Below are positions 34,989 through 43,850 of a DNA stretch of 64,000 bases, in pieces (the first letter of the stretch is position 1; each line of letters opens with the position of its first letter). The translations under genes and the position numbers were made by a program. A model generated the notes under the pieces. That model saw nothing but the letters and a program-made list of their open reading frames with translations, searched no databases and was not told the DNA's origin. The stretch spans positions 5,440,001-5,504,000 of the forward strand of contig NZ_CP060825.1 in NCBI RefSeq assembly GCF_014489615.1. Direction: 5' to 3'. The DNA is from Streptomyces genisteinicus. Lineage in GTDB: Bacteria; Actinomycetota; Actinomycetes; Streptomycetales; Streptomycetaceae.

Positions 34989-36581
34989 TCAATCGACGTC
35001 CGCGGTCCGTGCGGTCCGGGCCTGTGCCGGGGATCCGCCGCGCACGGTGTCCGCGGCCGCGTGGAGTTCGTCCGGCCGGACCCCGGCGAACGCGGCCACC
35101 AGGTGCCCGTCGGGCCGGACCAGCAGCACGGTGTGCGCGGACGCGCCCGGATACGCCTCGGTCACCAGGAGCTCGGCGGGCACGGGCAGCCCGTCCACCG
35201 CCGTCACCAGCCGCGGCATCACCCCCGCCCCGACCCAGTGACGCCGGTCCCACACCCCCGTGCCGGGGGCGACCAGGACGACGAGCAGCCCCCGGCCCAG
35301 CCGGTCGCGGAGCGTCCCGGTCGTGCCGTCCGGCGCCGTCACCCGGACGTCGTGCACCGGTGCCCCGGCCTGTGTGCCCACGGGTGTGCGGGTCGCCGTC
35401 GGCTCCGGTGCGAGGGGGGAGTGGGTGTAGACGGGCGGGGCGCCCAGCGGCCCGTGGCCGAGGTGGCCGTCGGTGAGCATGGCGTCGTGCCCCCGTGCCG
35501 CCCCGGGCAGGTAGGTGCGCAGTCCGCCGCCGCTGCGCAGTATCGGCAGCGACTGGTCGGCCGCCCGCAGCCGCGCGGCCACCGCCGCGCGCCGCTCTTC
35601 CTGGTAGCTGTCGAGCAGGGTGGGCGAGGCGTCGCGGTGCCAGGCGTGCGCCAGCTTCCACGCCAGGTTCCCGACGTCGCGCAGCCCCTCGTCCACCCCC
35701 TGGGTGCCGAGTGCGCCCAGCAGGTGCGCGGCGTCACCGGCGAGGAACGTCCGGTCCACCCGCCAGCGCCGCGCCAGCCGGTGGTGGATGGTGTGCACCC
35801 CGGTGTCCAGCAGCTCGTACGCGGGTGTCTCACCGCACCAGCCGGCGAGGGTGTCGCGCACGCGGGCGACCAGGCTCTCCGGGGTCACCAGCTCGCCCCG
35901 GGGCGGCAGCAGCCAGTCCAGACGCCACACCCCGTCCGCCAGGGGCCGGGCCGTGACCTCCTCCGTGCCGGGCAGCCACGGCGGCCGCCGGTGCAGCAAC
36001 GCCTCGCCGGGCCACGGCAGTTCGGTGCGCAGCGCGGCGACCGCGTGGCGTTCCACCGCGGTGCGGCCGGGGAAGCGGATGCCGAGCAGCTTGCGGACCG
36101 TGGACCGCGCGCCGTCGCAGCCGACGAGATGGCTGCCCCGCCACCACGTCCCCGACGGCCCGCGGGTGTGGACGGTGACGCCGGTACGGTCCTGCTCCAG
36201 GGTGTCGAGCCGGCTGTCGGTCACCAGCTTGACGAGCCGTTCGCCGGCCGCCGCGTCCCGCAGTCCCCGCGTGAGGGCGTGCTGCGGGAGGTGCAGCGGG
36301 GCGGGTGTCCCGTCGTCGCCGAGCGGCAGGTGCCGCATCTCCTGCCGGCGCAGCATCGAACGCCAGCCCGTCCACCGGACGCCCTCGTCACGAAGCGTGG
36401 CGCAGCCGAGCCGTTCGGCCGCCGCGGCGGTGTCCGCGCGCAGGACGACGGTGCGTGCGGGGCGGGGTTCTTCCTTGCCGCCGGTCTCGTCCAGCACCAC
36501 GGTGGGGACGTCCTGCGCGGCGAGGGAGAGGGCGAGGGCGAGCCCGGTGGGGCCCGCCCCGACCACGATCACCGGGTCCAC
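34989..36581 (-). CDS. FAD-dependent aromatic-type monooxygenase
   Basis: 530 residues, class A flavoprotein hydroxylase family (FAD_binding_3). It has GxGxxG near the start (VVGAGPTGLAL), the DG motif (VGCDGARSTVRKLLG) and the GD motif (FLAGDAAHLLGALGTQGVDEG). The C-terminal thioredoxin-like extension of the PheA/TetX/polyketide hydroxylase group is present (about 395-525). The substrate is unknown and no aromatic-catabolic or polyketide gene is adjacent. It is on the same strand as, but about 70 bp upstream of, the leader peptide. Confidence 0.88.
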   Translation of the reverse strand: MDPVIVVGAGPTGLALALSLAAQDVPTVVLDETGGKEEPRPARTVVLRADTAAAAERLGCATLRDEGVRWTGWRSMLRRQEMRHLPLGDDGTPAPLHLPQHALTRGLRDAAAGERLVKLVTDSRLDTLEQDRTGVTVHTRGPSGTWWRGSHLVGCDGARSTVRKLLGIRFPGRTAVERHAVAALRTELPWPGEALLHRRPPWLPGTEEVTARPLADGVWRLDWLLPPRGELVTPESLVARVRDTLAGWCGETPAYELLDTGVHTIHHRLARRWRVDRTFLAGDAAHLLGALGTQGVDEGLRDVGNLAWKLAHAWHRDASPTLLDSYQEERRAAVAARLRAADQSLPILRSGGGLRTYLPGAARGHDAMLTDGHLGHGPLGAPPVYTHSPLAPEPTATRTPVGTQAGAPVHDVRVTAPDGTTGTLRDRLGRGLLVVLVAPGTGVWDRRHWVGAGVMPRLVTAVDGLPVPAELLVTEAYPGASAHTVLLVRPDGHLVAAFAGVRPDELHAAADTVRGGSPAQARTARTADVD

Positions 36582-36721
36582 GAGAGGGCTCCCCCGGATC
36601 CGGCGTCCGTCGGGGCGTTCTGGGGCTCATGGGGCGGGCGGGGAGGTGCGGAGGAGGCCCGGTGCGCGATCACAGAACGTATGCAACTCACTGCGAGTGC
36701 CCGCGTCAAGCGACACCGGGT

Positions 36722-36765
36722 GCGCCCGGGGGGCGGCGGCCTCACGGCTGCCGCCCCCCGGGCGC
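36722..36765. terminator. Strong hairpin terminator at the end of gluABCD
   Basis: A 20-bp stem (36722-36741 with 36746-36765, one G-U pair) and a 4-nt TCAC loop. There is no U tract, as is common for Streptomyces terminators. It lies 18 bp after the gluD stop and about 140 bp before the monooxygenase start, insulating the two. Confidence 0.85.
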
Positions 36766-36783
36766 TGAACATCGGACGATCCG

Positions 36784-37689
36784 TCAGGTGGCGCGTCCGT
36801 CGTCGGTCTTGACGCCGGGCTCGGCGACCGGCTCCTCGGCACCCGCGGTGTCCGCCGCGAGAACCGCGCCGCTGCTGCGCTTGGCGCGCCGCAGACGGCG
36901 CTCCAGCCACGAGGCGAAGGTCGTGAGCATCAGGTTCAGGATGATGAAGATGATCGCGACGATGATGAAGCTCGGGATCACGTTGGCGTAGTTCGCGGCC
37001 AGCGTCCCGCGGGCGTTCAGCAGCTCGGGGAAGGCCAGCAGCGCACCGCCGAGCGTGGTGTCCTTGACGATGACGACGAGCTGGCTGACCAGGGCCGGCA
37101 GCATGGCGGTCACGGCCTGCGGCAGCAGGATGCTCGTCATCGTCTGGCCCTTGCGCAGACCGATCGCCTTGGCCGCCTCCGACTGCCCCTTCGGCAGCGA
37201 GAGGATGCCGGCCCGCACGATCTCGGCGATGACCGAGGCGTTGTAGAGCACCAGACCGGTGACGACCGCGTACAGCGGACGGACGTCCGTGCTCACGCCG
37301 GTGTAGGCCGAGTAGAACTCGTTCGCGAACAGCATCAGCAGCAGGACCGGGATCGCGCGGAAGAACTCGACGATCACGCCGGCCGGCACCCGGACCCAGC
37401 GGTGGTCGGACATGCGGGCGATGCCGAAGACCGCGCCCAGCGGCAGGGCGATCACCAGCGAGAGCGCCGCCGCCTTGAGGGTGTTCCCGAGGCCCGGCAG
37501 CAGATACGTGGTCCACGCCTGGGCGGTGACGAACGGCTCCCAGAGGGACCATTCGAGCTGGCCCTTGTCGCCCATGACCGAGAAGATCCACCAGACGCCA
37601 AGCGCCAGCAGGACGACGAAGGCCACGGTGTAGAAGATGTTGCGCCGCTTGGCCCGGGGGCCGGGGGCGTCGTAGAGAACGGAGGTCAT
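36784..37689 (-). CDS. gluD: Glutamate ABC transporter permease GluD
   Basis: 301 residues with about five to six membrane helices. The binding-protein-dependent permease motif is in KAIGLRKGQTMTSILLPQA (EAA loop, about 170-190). Typical polar amino-acid permease segments are FFRAIPVLLLML and VVIVKDTTLGGALL. The C-terminal tail is soluble and acidic. The start overlaps the gluC stop by 4 nt. With GluC it forms the channel of a glutamate/aspartate importer. Confidence 0.93.
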   Translation of the reverse strand: MTSVLYDAPGPRAKRRNIFYTVAFVVLLALGVWWIFSVMGDKGQLEWSLWEPFVTAQAWTTYLLPGLGNTLKAAALSLVIALPLGAVFGIARMSDHRWVRVPAGVIVEFFRAIPVLLLMLFANEFYSAYTGVSTDVRPLYAVVTGLVLYNASVIAEIVRAGILSLPKGQSEAAKAIGLRKGQTMTSILLPQAVTAMLPALVSQLVVIVKDTTLGGALLAFPELLNARGTLAANYANVIPSFIIVAIIFIILNLMLTTFASWLERRLRRAKRSSGAVLAADTAGAEEPVAEPGVKTDDGRAT

Positions 37690-38354
37690 CGCTTCACCGC
37701 CATGCGCTTGCCGACCCAGCCGAGGAAGAGACCGGTGGGCAGGGTGAGGATCACGAACCCGAGGGCGAACACCGCCGAGATCAGCAGCAGCTGCGCCTCG
37801 TTCTCGATCATCTCCTTCATCAGGAGAGCCGCCTCCGCCACGCCGATGGCCGACGCGACCGTGGTGTTCTTGGTGAGGGCGATCAGCACGTTGGTGAGCG
37901 GGCCGATCACGGAGCGGAACGCCTGCGGAAGCACGATGTGCCTCAGGACCTGGGTGAAGCTCAGCCCGATCGCGCGCGCCGCCTCGGCCTGACCCACCGG
38001 CACGGTGTTGATGCCCGAGCGCACGGCCTCGCAGACGAAGACGGCGGTGTAGGCCGCCAGGCCGAGCACGGCCAGCCGGAACGCCAGTTCCTCGAAGTCG
38101 TCCGCCGCGCCCAGGGTCACACCGAAGATGTTCGAGAGCCCGAGCGAGCAGAAGACGATGATGACGGTCAGCGGAATGTTCCGGACCACATTGACGTAGA
38201 CGGTGGCGAAGCCGCGCATCAGCGGGACGGGACTGACACGCATCGCGGCCAGCACGGTCCCGAGGACCAGGGCGCCGATTCCGGAGAAGACGGTGAGCTT
38301 CACCGTGATCCAGAACGCCCCGAGCAGGTCGTAGCCTTCAAAAATGTCGAACAC
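37686..38354 (-). CDS. gluC: Glutamate ABC transporter permease GluC
   Basis: 222 residues from GTG at 38354. Polar amino-acid permease with EAA loop AARAIGLSFTQVLRHIVLPQ (about 145-164), YVNVVRNIPLTV and TKNTTVASAIGV. It pairs with GluD. It is separated from gluB by 75 bp containing a stable hairpin, which probably lowers permease expression relative to the binding protein. Confidence 0.93.
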   Translation of the reverse strand: MFDIFEGYDLLGAFWITVKLTVFSGIGALVLGTVLAAMRVSPVPLMRGFATVYVNVVRNIPLTVIIVFCSLGLSNIFGVTLGAADDFEELAFRLAVLGLAAYTAVFVCEAVRSGINTVPVGQAEAARAIGLSFTQVLRHIVLPQAFRSVIGPLTNVLIALTKNTTVASAIGVAEAALLMKEMIENEAQLLLISAVFALGFVILTLPTGLFLGWVGKRMAVKR

Positions 38355-38387
38355 GATCTCCCGTGCTTCCGCGTGTGGGGAAGGCCG

Positions 38388-38416
38388 GGCGCGCCGCCCT
38401 CAGCGGGCGGCGCGCC
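38388..38416 (-). promoter_or_regulatory. Intercistronic hairpin between gluB and gluC
   Basis: GGCGCGCCGCCC (38388-38399) pairs perfectly with GGGCGGCGCGCC (38405-38416) across a 5-nt loop. It sits just after the gluB stop and has no U tract. It probably stabilises the gluAB mRNA end or partially terminates transcription, giving more binding protein than permease. Confidence 0.65.
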
Positions 38417-38429
38417 GTACGGCCGTACT

Positions 38430-39272
38430 TCACTGGACGATGTTGCCGATCTTCGGCGCGGGCTCGTTCTGGTAGTTGGCCGGGCCGAAGTTGTCCTGGA
38501 CGGCCTTGTCCCACGACTTGTCCTGGACCATCTTCTCCAGGGCGGCGTTGATCTTGTCGACCATCTCCTGGTCGCCCTTCTTCACGCCGATGCCGTAGTT
38601 CTCGTTGCTCAGCTTGAGACCGGCCAGCTTGAACTTGCCCTTGTACTGCTCCTGCGAGGCATAGCCCGCGAGGATGGAGTCGTCCGTGGTCAGGGCGTCG
38701 ACGGCACCGCTCTGCAGCGCGGCGAGGCACTCGGAGTAGCCACCGACCTGCTGCAGCTGGGCCTTCGGGGCGAAGTCCTTCTTGACGTTCTGCGCGGAGG
38801 TGGAGCCGGTGACCGAGCAGAGCTTCTTGCCGTTGAGGTCCTCGCCGTCCTTGACGTCGTCGTCGGCGCGGATCAGCAGGTCCTGGTGGGCGAGCAGGTA
38901 CGGGCCGGCGAAGTCGACCTTCTGCTTGCGCTCGTCGGTGATCGAGTAGGTGGCGGCGATGAAGTCCACGTCACCGCGGGAGAGCGCGGTCTCGCGGTCG
39001 GCGCTCTTCGTCTCCTTGAACTCGATGTTCTTCTCGTCGTAGCCGAGCTCCTTGGCGACGTACGTGGCGACGTCCACGTCGAAGCCGGTGTACGAGCCGT
39101 CGGGGGTCTTCAGGCCGAGGCCCGGCTGGTCGATCTTGATGCCGATGGTGATCTTCTCGCCGCCGCCGGAGGAGCCGCTGTCGCTGTCCTTCTCGCCGCC
39201 GCCGCAGGCGGTGGCCGTCAGGGTGATCGCGAGCACGGCGGCCGAGGCGGCGGTGACCTTGCGAAGCTTCAT
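38430..39272 (-). CDS. gluB: Glutamate-binding lipoprotein GluB
   Basis: 280 residues. The lipoprotein signal peptide ends in the lipobox TATAC (Cys about 23), followed by a Gly/Ser tether. The SBP_bac_3 body contains KIDQPGLGLKTPDGSYTGFD, VDFIAATYSITDERK and GNIVQ at the end. It captures glutamate outside the membrane for GluCD. GGGAAG precedes the ATG. It is the second gene of gluABCD. Confidence 0.95.
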   Translation of the reverse strand: MKLRKVTAASAAVLAITLTATACGGGEKDSDSGSSGGGEKITIGIKIDQPGLGLKTPDGSYTGFDVDVATYVAKELGYDEKNIEFKETKSADRETALSRGDVDFIAATYSITDERKQKVDFAGPYLLAHQDLLIRADDDVKDGEDLNGKKLCSVTGSTSAQNVKKDFAPKAQLQQVGGYSECLAALQSGAVDALTTDDSILAGYASQEQYKGKFKLAGLKLSNENYGIGVKKGDQEMVDKINAALEKMVQDKSWDKAVQDNFGPANYQNEPAPKIGNIVQ

Positions 39273-39329
39273 GATGATGACTTCCCTAGAGTTGGAGCGA
39301 AGTGATGGATCGGGGATGGGATCCAGGTC

Positions 39330-40115
39330 TCAGTGGTGAAGGATCTTCGACAGGAAGTCCTTGGCACGGTCGCTGCGCGGGTTGCTGAAGAACTCCTCGG
39401 GCTGCGCCTCTTCGACGATCTTCCCGTCGGCCATGAAGACGACCCGGTTGGCCGCGGAGCGGGCGAAGCCCATCTCGTGGGTGACGACCACCATTGTCAT
39501 CCCGTCCCTGGCCAGCTGCTGCATGACCTCGAGGACCTCGTTGATCATCTCGGGGTCGAGCGCCGACGTCGGCTCGTCGAAGAGCATGACCTTGGGGTCC
39601 ATCGCGAGCGCCCGCGCGATCGCCACACGCTGCTGCTGGCCGCCGGAGAGCTGCGCCGGGTACTTCTCGGCCTGCGCTCCCACACCCACCCGGTCCAGCA
39701 GCTGCCGGGCCTTGGTCTCGGCCGCCTTCTTGTCCGCCTTGCGGACCTTGATCTGCCCCAGCGTCACGTTCTCCAGCACGGTCTTGTGGGAGAACAGGTT
39801 GAACGACTGGAACACCATGCCCACGTCGGCACGCAGGCCGGCGAGCTCCTTGCCCTCCTGGGGCAGCGGCTTGCCGTCGATCGTGATCTCGCCGGAGTCG
39901 ATCGTCTCCAGGCGGTTGATGGTGCGGCACAGCGTGGACTTGCCGGAACCCGACGGCCCGATCACCACGACGACCTCGCCGCGGGTGATGGTCAGGTCGA
40001 TGTCCTGGAGCACGTGCAGCGCGCCGAAGTGCTTGTTCACGTTGCTCAGCACGACCAGGTCGCCGGCCGGGGGCTGCGCTCCCTCGGCGTCCTTGGTCAC
40101 TGACACTTCGCTCAT
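39330..40115 (-). CDS. gluA: Glutamate ABC transporter ATPase GluA
   Basis: 261 residues. Walker [11 protein letters not shown], signature [15 protein letters not shown], Walker [15 protein letters not shown] and switch His ([10 protein letters not shown]) are complete. It is the first gene of the operon, transcribed leftward from the 281-bp region shared with a divergent response regulator. In corynebacteria and Streptomyces the gluABCD system is induced by glutamate. Confidence 0.95.
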   Translation of the reverse strand: MSEVSVTKDAEGAQPPAGDLVVLSNVNKHFGALHVLQDIDLTITRGEVVVVIGPSGSGKSTLCRTINRLETIDSGEITIDGKPLPQEGKELAGLRADVGMVFQSFNLFSHKTVLENVTLGQIKVRKADKKAAETKARQLLDRVGVGAQAEKYPAQLSGGQQQRVAIARALAMDPKVMLFDEPTSALDPEMINEVLEVMQQLARDGMTMVVVTHEMGFARSAANRVVFMADGKIVEEAQPEEFFSNPRSDRAKDFLSKILHH

Positions 40116-40396
40116 CGGCCTCTTGCTCCATCCTCCTCGGTTGGGAGGACCCTAATCACGCAGTGCGACCAGCGTCATCACATCTGAGCGGAAATTGAGC
40201 ATAACGATATGGCTGCAACCGGACACTATGCGTGAACAGGACGATGATCAGCGTACCGGGTGGGTAACGGAAACCTCCGTGCAACAAGTGGCCCCTTGAC
40301 TGGGGGCGCGGCCATCGGCGTTCATTCCCTGTTGGAGATTTCGCAACAATGTCCCCACCGCCGCCGCCGCGCGACCGACCGAAGGGAGGCGGGTCC
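40116..40396. promoter_or_regulatory. Divergent promoter region gluA / response regulator
   Basis: 281 bp, with an AT-richer stretch at 40190-40260 that probably holds the promoters. GGGAGG lies just before the regulator ATG at 40397. A small inverted repeat TCCTCC/GGAGGA is at about 40130-40148 near gluA. I cannot assign -35/-10 boxes with confidence. Confidence 0.5.
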
Positions 40397-41107
40397 ATGA
40401 GGCTGCTCCTCGTCGAGGACGACGACCACGTCGCCGCCGCCCTGTCCGCCGTGCTCGCCAAGCACGGCTTCCAGGTCGTCCACGCCCGCAACGGCGAGGA
40501 GGCGCTGCGCGCCGTGCTGCCCGACAGCCATCCCGACAAGCCGCCCTTCGGCGTCGTCCTGCTCGACCTCGGGCTGCCCGACCAGGACGGCTACCAGGTC
40601 TGCGGCAAGCTGCGCACCCTGACCTCGACCCCTGTGATCATGGTCACCGCGCGCTCCGACGTGCGCTCGCGCATCCACGGGCTCAACCTCGGCGCCGACG
40701 ACTACGTGGTCAAGCCGTACGACACCGGTGAACTGCTCGCCCGGATCCATGCCGTCAGCCGGCGCACCGGCCCGGGCGAGGAGACCGGGCAGCACCCCGT
40801 CCCCGGGGACGCGCTGCGGCTCGGGCCGGTGGTGATCGAGCTGTCCACCCGGCAGGTCACCGTGGACGGCTCCGCCGTCCCGCTCACCCGCAAGGAGTTC
40901 GATCTGCTGGCCCTGCTCGCCCAGCGGCCCGGAGTCGTCTTCCGGCGCGAGCAGATCATCAGCGAGGTGTGGCGCACCAGCTGGGAGGGGACCGGCCGCA
41001 CCCTGGAGGTGCACGTCGCCTCGCTGCGTTCCAAGCTGCGCATGCCGGCGCTGATCGAGACCGTCCGCGGCGTGGGCTACCGGCTCGTCGCGCCCGGCGC
41101 GGCGTAG
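40397..41107 (+). CDS. OmpR/PhoB-family response regulator
   Basis: 236 residues. The receiver (1-120) has acidic pocket VEDD, phosphoacceptor Asp in VVLLDLGLPDQDG and KPYDTGE. The winged-helix DNA-binding domain (about 140-232) has LTRKEFDLLALLAQ and ETVRGVGYRLV. The ATG at 40397 has GGGAGG upstream. It is followed after 15 nt by its histidine kinase. It is divergent from gluA, but nothing shows that it regulates glutamate uptake. Confidence 0.92.
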   Translation: MRLLLVEDDDHVAAALSAVLAKHGFQVVHARNGEEALRAVLPDSHPDKPPFGVVLLDLGLPDQDGYQVCGKLRTLTSTPVIMVTARSDVRSRIHGLNLGADDYVVKPYDTGELLARIHAVSRRTGPGEETGQHPVPGDALRLGPVVIELSTRQVTVDGSAVPLTRKEFDLLALLAQRPGVVFRREQIISEVWRTSWEGTGRTLEVHVASLRSKLRMPALIETVRGVGYRLVAPGAA

Positions 41108-41122
41108 GGTCCGAGCGCCCCG

Positions 41123-42514
41123 GTGCGTACCCGCCTCCTCCCGCTCCTCATCGTCCTGATGGCCGGTGTGCTCCTCGCACTCGGCTTCCCGCTGGCGGTG
41201 AGCCTCGCGGCCGCCCAGCAGCAGCAGGTGGTCGTCGACCGGATCGACGACACCGTGCGCTTCGCCGCCCTGGCGCAGTTCGTCACGGACGGTCCCGAGG
41301 GCAGCGACGAGCGGCGCGCCACCCTCCAGGAGCAGCTCGACCGCTACCACGACATCTACGGAATCCGTGCGGGCGTGTTCTACCGCGAGCGCAACTCCAT
41401 GGCGCGCGCCCCGCTGGAGTGGACCATCCCGTCGGACGGGGAGGGCCTCGCCGCGTTCGAGGAGGCGCTCACCGGACGCCGCAGCGAGGACCCGCCGCAG
41501 GTCTGGCCCTGGCAGAGCGGCCGGCGGCTGGTCGTCGCATCGCCCGTGGTCCGTGACGGGGACGTCGTCGCGGTCGTCTTCACCGACTCGCCGACCGGGC
41601 AGCTGCGCTCCGCCGTGCTGCGCGGCTGGCTCGTCATCGCGGCGGGGGAGGCGGCGGCGATGCTGGTCGCCGTCGGCGCGGCGTTCCGGCTCACCGGCTG
41701 GGTGCTGCGGCCGGTGCGCGTCCTGGACGCGGCCACCCACGACATCGCGACGGGCCGGATGAACTCGCGCGTCGCCGCGGCCGGCGGACCGCCCGAGCTG
41801 CGCCGCCTCGCCCACTCCTTCAACGAGATGGCCGACAACGTCGAGGAGGTGCTGGAGCAGCAGCGGGCCTTCGTCGCGGACGCCTCCCACCAGTTGCGGA
41901 ACCCGCTCGCCGCGCTGCTGCTGCGGATCGAGCTCCTCGCCCTCGAACTGCCCGAGGGCAATGCGGAGATCGCCTCCGTGCGGACCGAGGGCAAGCGCCT
42001 CGCCCAGGTCCTCGACGATCTGCTCGACCTGGCCCTCGCCGAGCACGCCTCCGCCGACCTGCGCCTGACGGACATCGGCGAACTCGCCGCCGAACGGGTC
42101 GACGCCTGGCGCCCGCTGGCGGACGAGAAGGGTGTGCGGCTCAGCGGCGACACCGGAGCCGTGACCGCGTGGGCCGATCCGATCGCGCTCTCCAGCGCCC
42201 TGGACGCGGTGATCGACAACGCGCTCAAGTTCACCCCGCAGGGAGAGTCGGTCACCGTCACGGTGGCGTCGGAGGGGGACACCTCCTGCATCGTCGTCGC
42301 CGACCGCGGGCCCGGTCTCACGGACGAGGAGCTGGCCCGCGTGGGCGACCGCTTCTGGCGCAGCGGACGCCACCAGAACGTCAAGGGCTCCGGGCTCGGG
42401 CTGTCGATCACCCGGGCCCTGCTCGCGGCGGGCGGCGGGTCGATCGGCTACGCCCGCAACGAGCCGCGCGGGCTGAAGGTGACCGTCACGGTGCCGCGCG
42501 ACCCGGCGGGCTGA
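41123..42514 (+). CDS. Sensor histidine kinase
   Basis: 463 residues from GTG. TM1 is about 5-30, an extracytoplasmic sensor of about 130 residues follows, TM2 is about 168-190, then HAMP (about 190-245). HisKA has phosphoacceptor His in VADASHQLRNPLAALLLR. HATPase has N box (VIDNALKFTPQGES), ADRGPGL and SGLGLSI. It is cotranscribed with the response regulator upstream. The signal is unknown. A lone TAXI binding protein is encoded convergently just downstream and could be an accessory ligand sensor. Confidence 0.92.
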   Translation: MRTRLLPLLIVLMAGVLLALGFPLAVSLAAAQQQQVVVDRIDDTVRFAALAQFVTDGPEGSDERRATLQEQLDRYHDIYGIRAGVFYRERNSMARAPLEWTIPSDGEGLAAFEEALTGRRSEDPPQVWPWQSGRRLVVASPVVRDGDVVAVVFTDSPTGQLRSAVLRGWLVIAAGEAAAMLVAVGAAFRLTGWVLRPVRVLDAATHDIATGRMNSRVAAAGGPPELRRLAHSFNEMADNVEEVLEQQRAFVADASHQLRNPLAALLLRIELLALELPEGNAEIASVRTEGKRLAQVLDDLLDLALAEHASADLRLTDIGELAAERVDAWRPLADEKGVRLSGDTGAVTAWADPIALSSALDAVIDNALKFTPQGESVTVTVASEGDTSCIVVADRGPGLTDEELARVGDRFWRSGRHQNVKGSGLGLSITRALLAAGGGSIGYARNEPRGLKVTVTVPRDPAG

Positions 42515-42587
42515 GCCGGGTCCCGGGGAGGGGCGTCCCGGCGGGCAGCGAGGCGAGTGGCGTCCTCGGTGACCGGTGGCCGATGAG

Positions 42588-42680
42588 GCCTCTCCGGCGG
42601 CAGGGGCCTCTCGGGCGGCGCCGGTTTTTCGGGCGGTGGCTCTCGGGCGGCGGTGGCCTCTCGGGGGTGGCCTCTCCGGC
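42588..42680. repeat. Imperfect GGCCTCTC(C/G)GG-type repeats between kinase and TAXI genes
   Basis: Four to five degenerate copies of a 12-25 bp element (GGGCCTCTCGGGCGGC, GTGGCTCTCGGGCGGC, GTGGCCTCTCGGGGGTGG, GGCCTCTCCGG) fill the space between two convergent genes. No gene is present. Confidence 0.55.
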
Positions 42681-42702
42681 AGGCGTCCGCCGGGTACGCG
42701 CG

Positions 42703-43701
42703 CTACGGCTTCGCGGACCGGTAGTAGCGCCGCGCGCCCTCGTGCAGCGGCAGGGGTTCGGTGTACACGGCGGTGCGCAGGTCCACCAGCTGAGCCGGGT
42801 GCACGGTCTGGCCGATCCGGTCGCGGCTGTCGATCACGGCACGCGTGAACCCCTCGGTCAGCGCGGGATCCGCGCGGTCCGTGGTCACCAGCAGGTTGGC
42901 GACCGCCACCGTGGGCACCGGGACGCCGCCCTGGGCCGCGAGGTACGCGTCGGCCGGCATGACCGCGGAGCGGTAGTAGCTGGTGGAACCGCCGGTGGCG
43001 TGGATCCTGCCGACGAGTTCCGGCTCCAGCGGGACCAGCCGGATCTCGAACCGCTCGGAGAGCTCGCGCACGGTGGTCGTGGGCAGTCCGCCCGACCAGA
43101 AGAAGGCGTCCAGGCCGCCGGTCTCCAGCCGTCCGGGCATCGAGTCGATGCCCGCGGGGACGGGGGTGATGTCGTTCCTCGGGTCCAGGCCCGCGGCCGT
43201 CATCAGCCGGTCGGCGACGAGCCTGACACCCGACCCGGGCTGCCCGACGCCCACCACCTTGCCGCGCAGGTCGGCCACCGACTTCACCGGCGAACTGCGC
43301 GGCACGATCAGGTGGACGTAGTCGTCGTAGAGGCGGGCGCAGCCCCGCAGCCGGTCCGCGCCCGGCAGGCCGTCCCGCTGGTACGTGGCCACGGCGTCCG
43401 CGGTGGCGATGGTGAAGTCCGCCTCCCCGGAGGCCAGGCGCGCGAGGTTCTGCTGCGAGCCCTCACTGGTCCGCAGCTCTATCCCGACGCCGGGCATCTC
43501 CTCGGTCAGCGCCTTCTCCAGCAGCACTCCGTACCGCTGGTAGACGCCGCTGCGTGAGCCGGTGCTGAAGGTCAGCTCCCCGCTCGGCGAGGTACGGCCG
43601 AAAGGAACCAGCCACCACGCCAGCAGGCCCAGCACGACCAGAACGGCCGCCGCGGCCCCGAGGGCCCGGCGTCGGCTGGCGCTCGGCATGCCCGGGAACA
43701 T
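42703..43701 (-). CDS. TAXI family TRAP-type solute-binding protein
   Basis: 332 residues from ATG 43701 (a GTG at 43722 is the alternative). One N-terminal hydrophobic segment (about 14-35), acting as an anchor or signal, precedes a TAXI periplasmic-binding fold. Diagnostic parts are [25 protein letters not shown] and [21 protein letters not shown] proteins normally feed TRAP permeases, often for glutamate-like acids, but no DctQ/DctM-type permease gene is present here. It is convergent with the two-component system. Confidence 0.85.
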   Translation of the reverse strand: MFPGMPSASRRRALGAAAAVLVVLGLLAWWLVPFGRTSPSGELTFSTGSRSGVYQRYGVLLEKALTEEMPGVGIELRTSEGSQQNLARLASGEADFTIATADAVATYQRDGLPGADRLRGCARLYDDYVHLIVPRSSPVKSVADLRGKVVGVGQPGSGVRLVADRLMTAAGLDPRNDITPVPAGIDSMPGRLETGGLDAFFWSGGLPTTTVRELSERFEIRLVPLEPELVGRIHATGGSTSYYRSAVMPADAYLAAQGGVPVPTVAVANLLVTTDRADPALTEGFTRAVIDSRDRIGQTVHPAQLVDLRTAVYTEPLPLHEGARRYYRSAKP

Positions 43702-43850
43702 GGCGCGATCCTGCCAGGTCACCCGCCGTGCTGGCCAGGCCCCCCGGAAGCGGAGGCCCGCCGCGGCGTGTCCGCCCGGCGGGAGCGTCCGGCGGGAGGC
43801 GTCCGGCCCGGCGCGGCACCGCGGGCCGACCCCGTACCCTGGTGGGCGCG

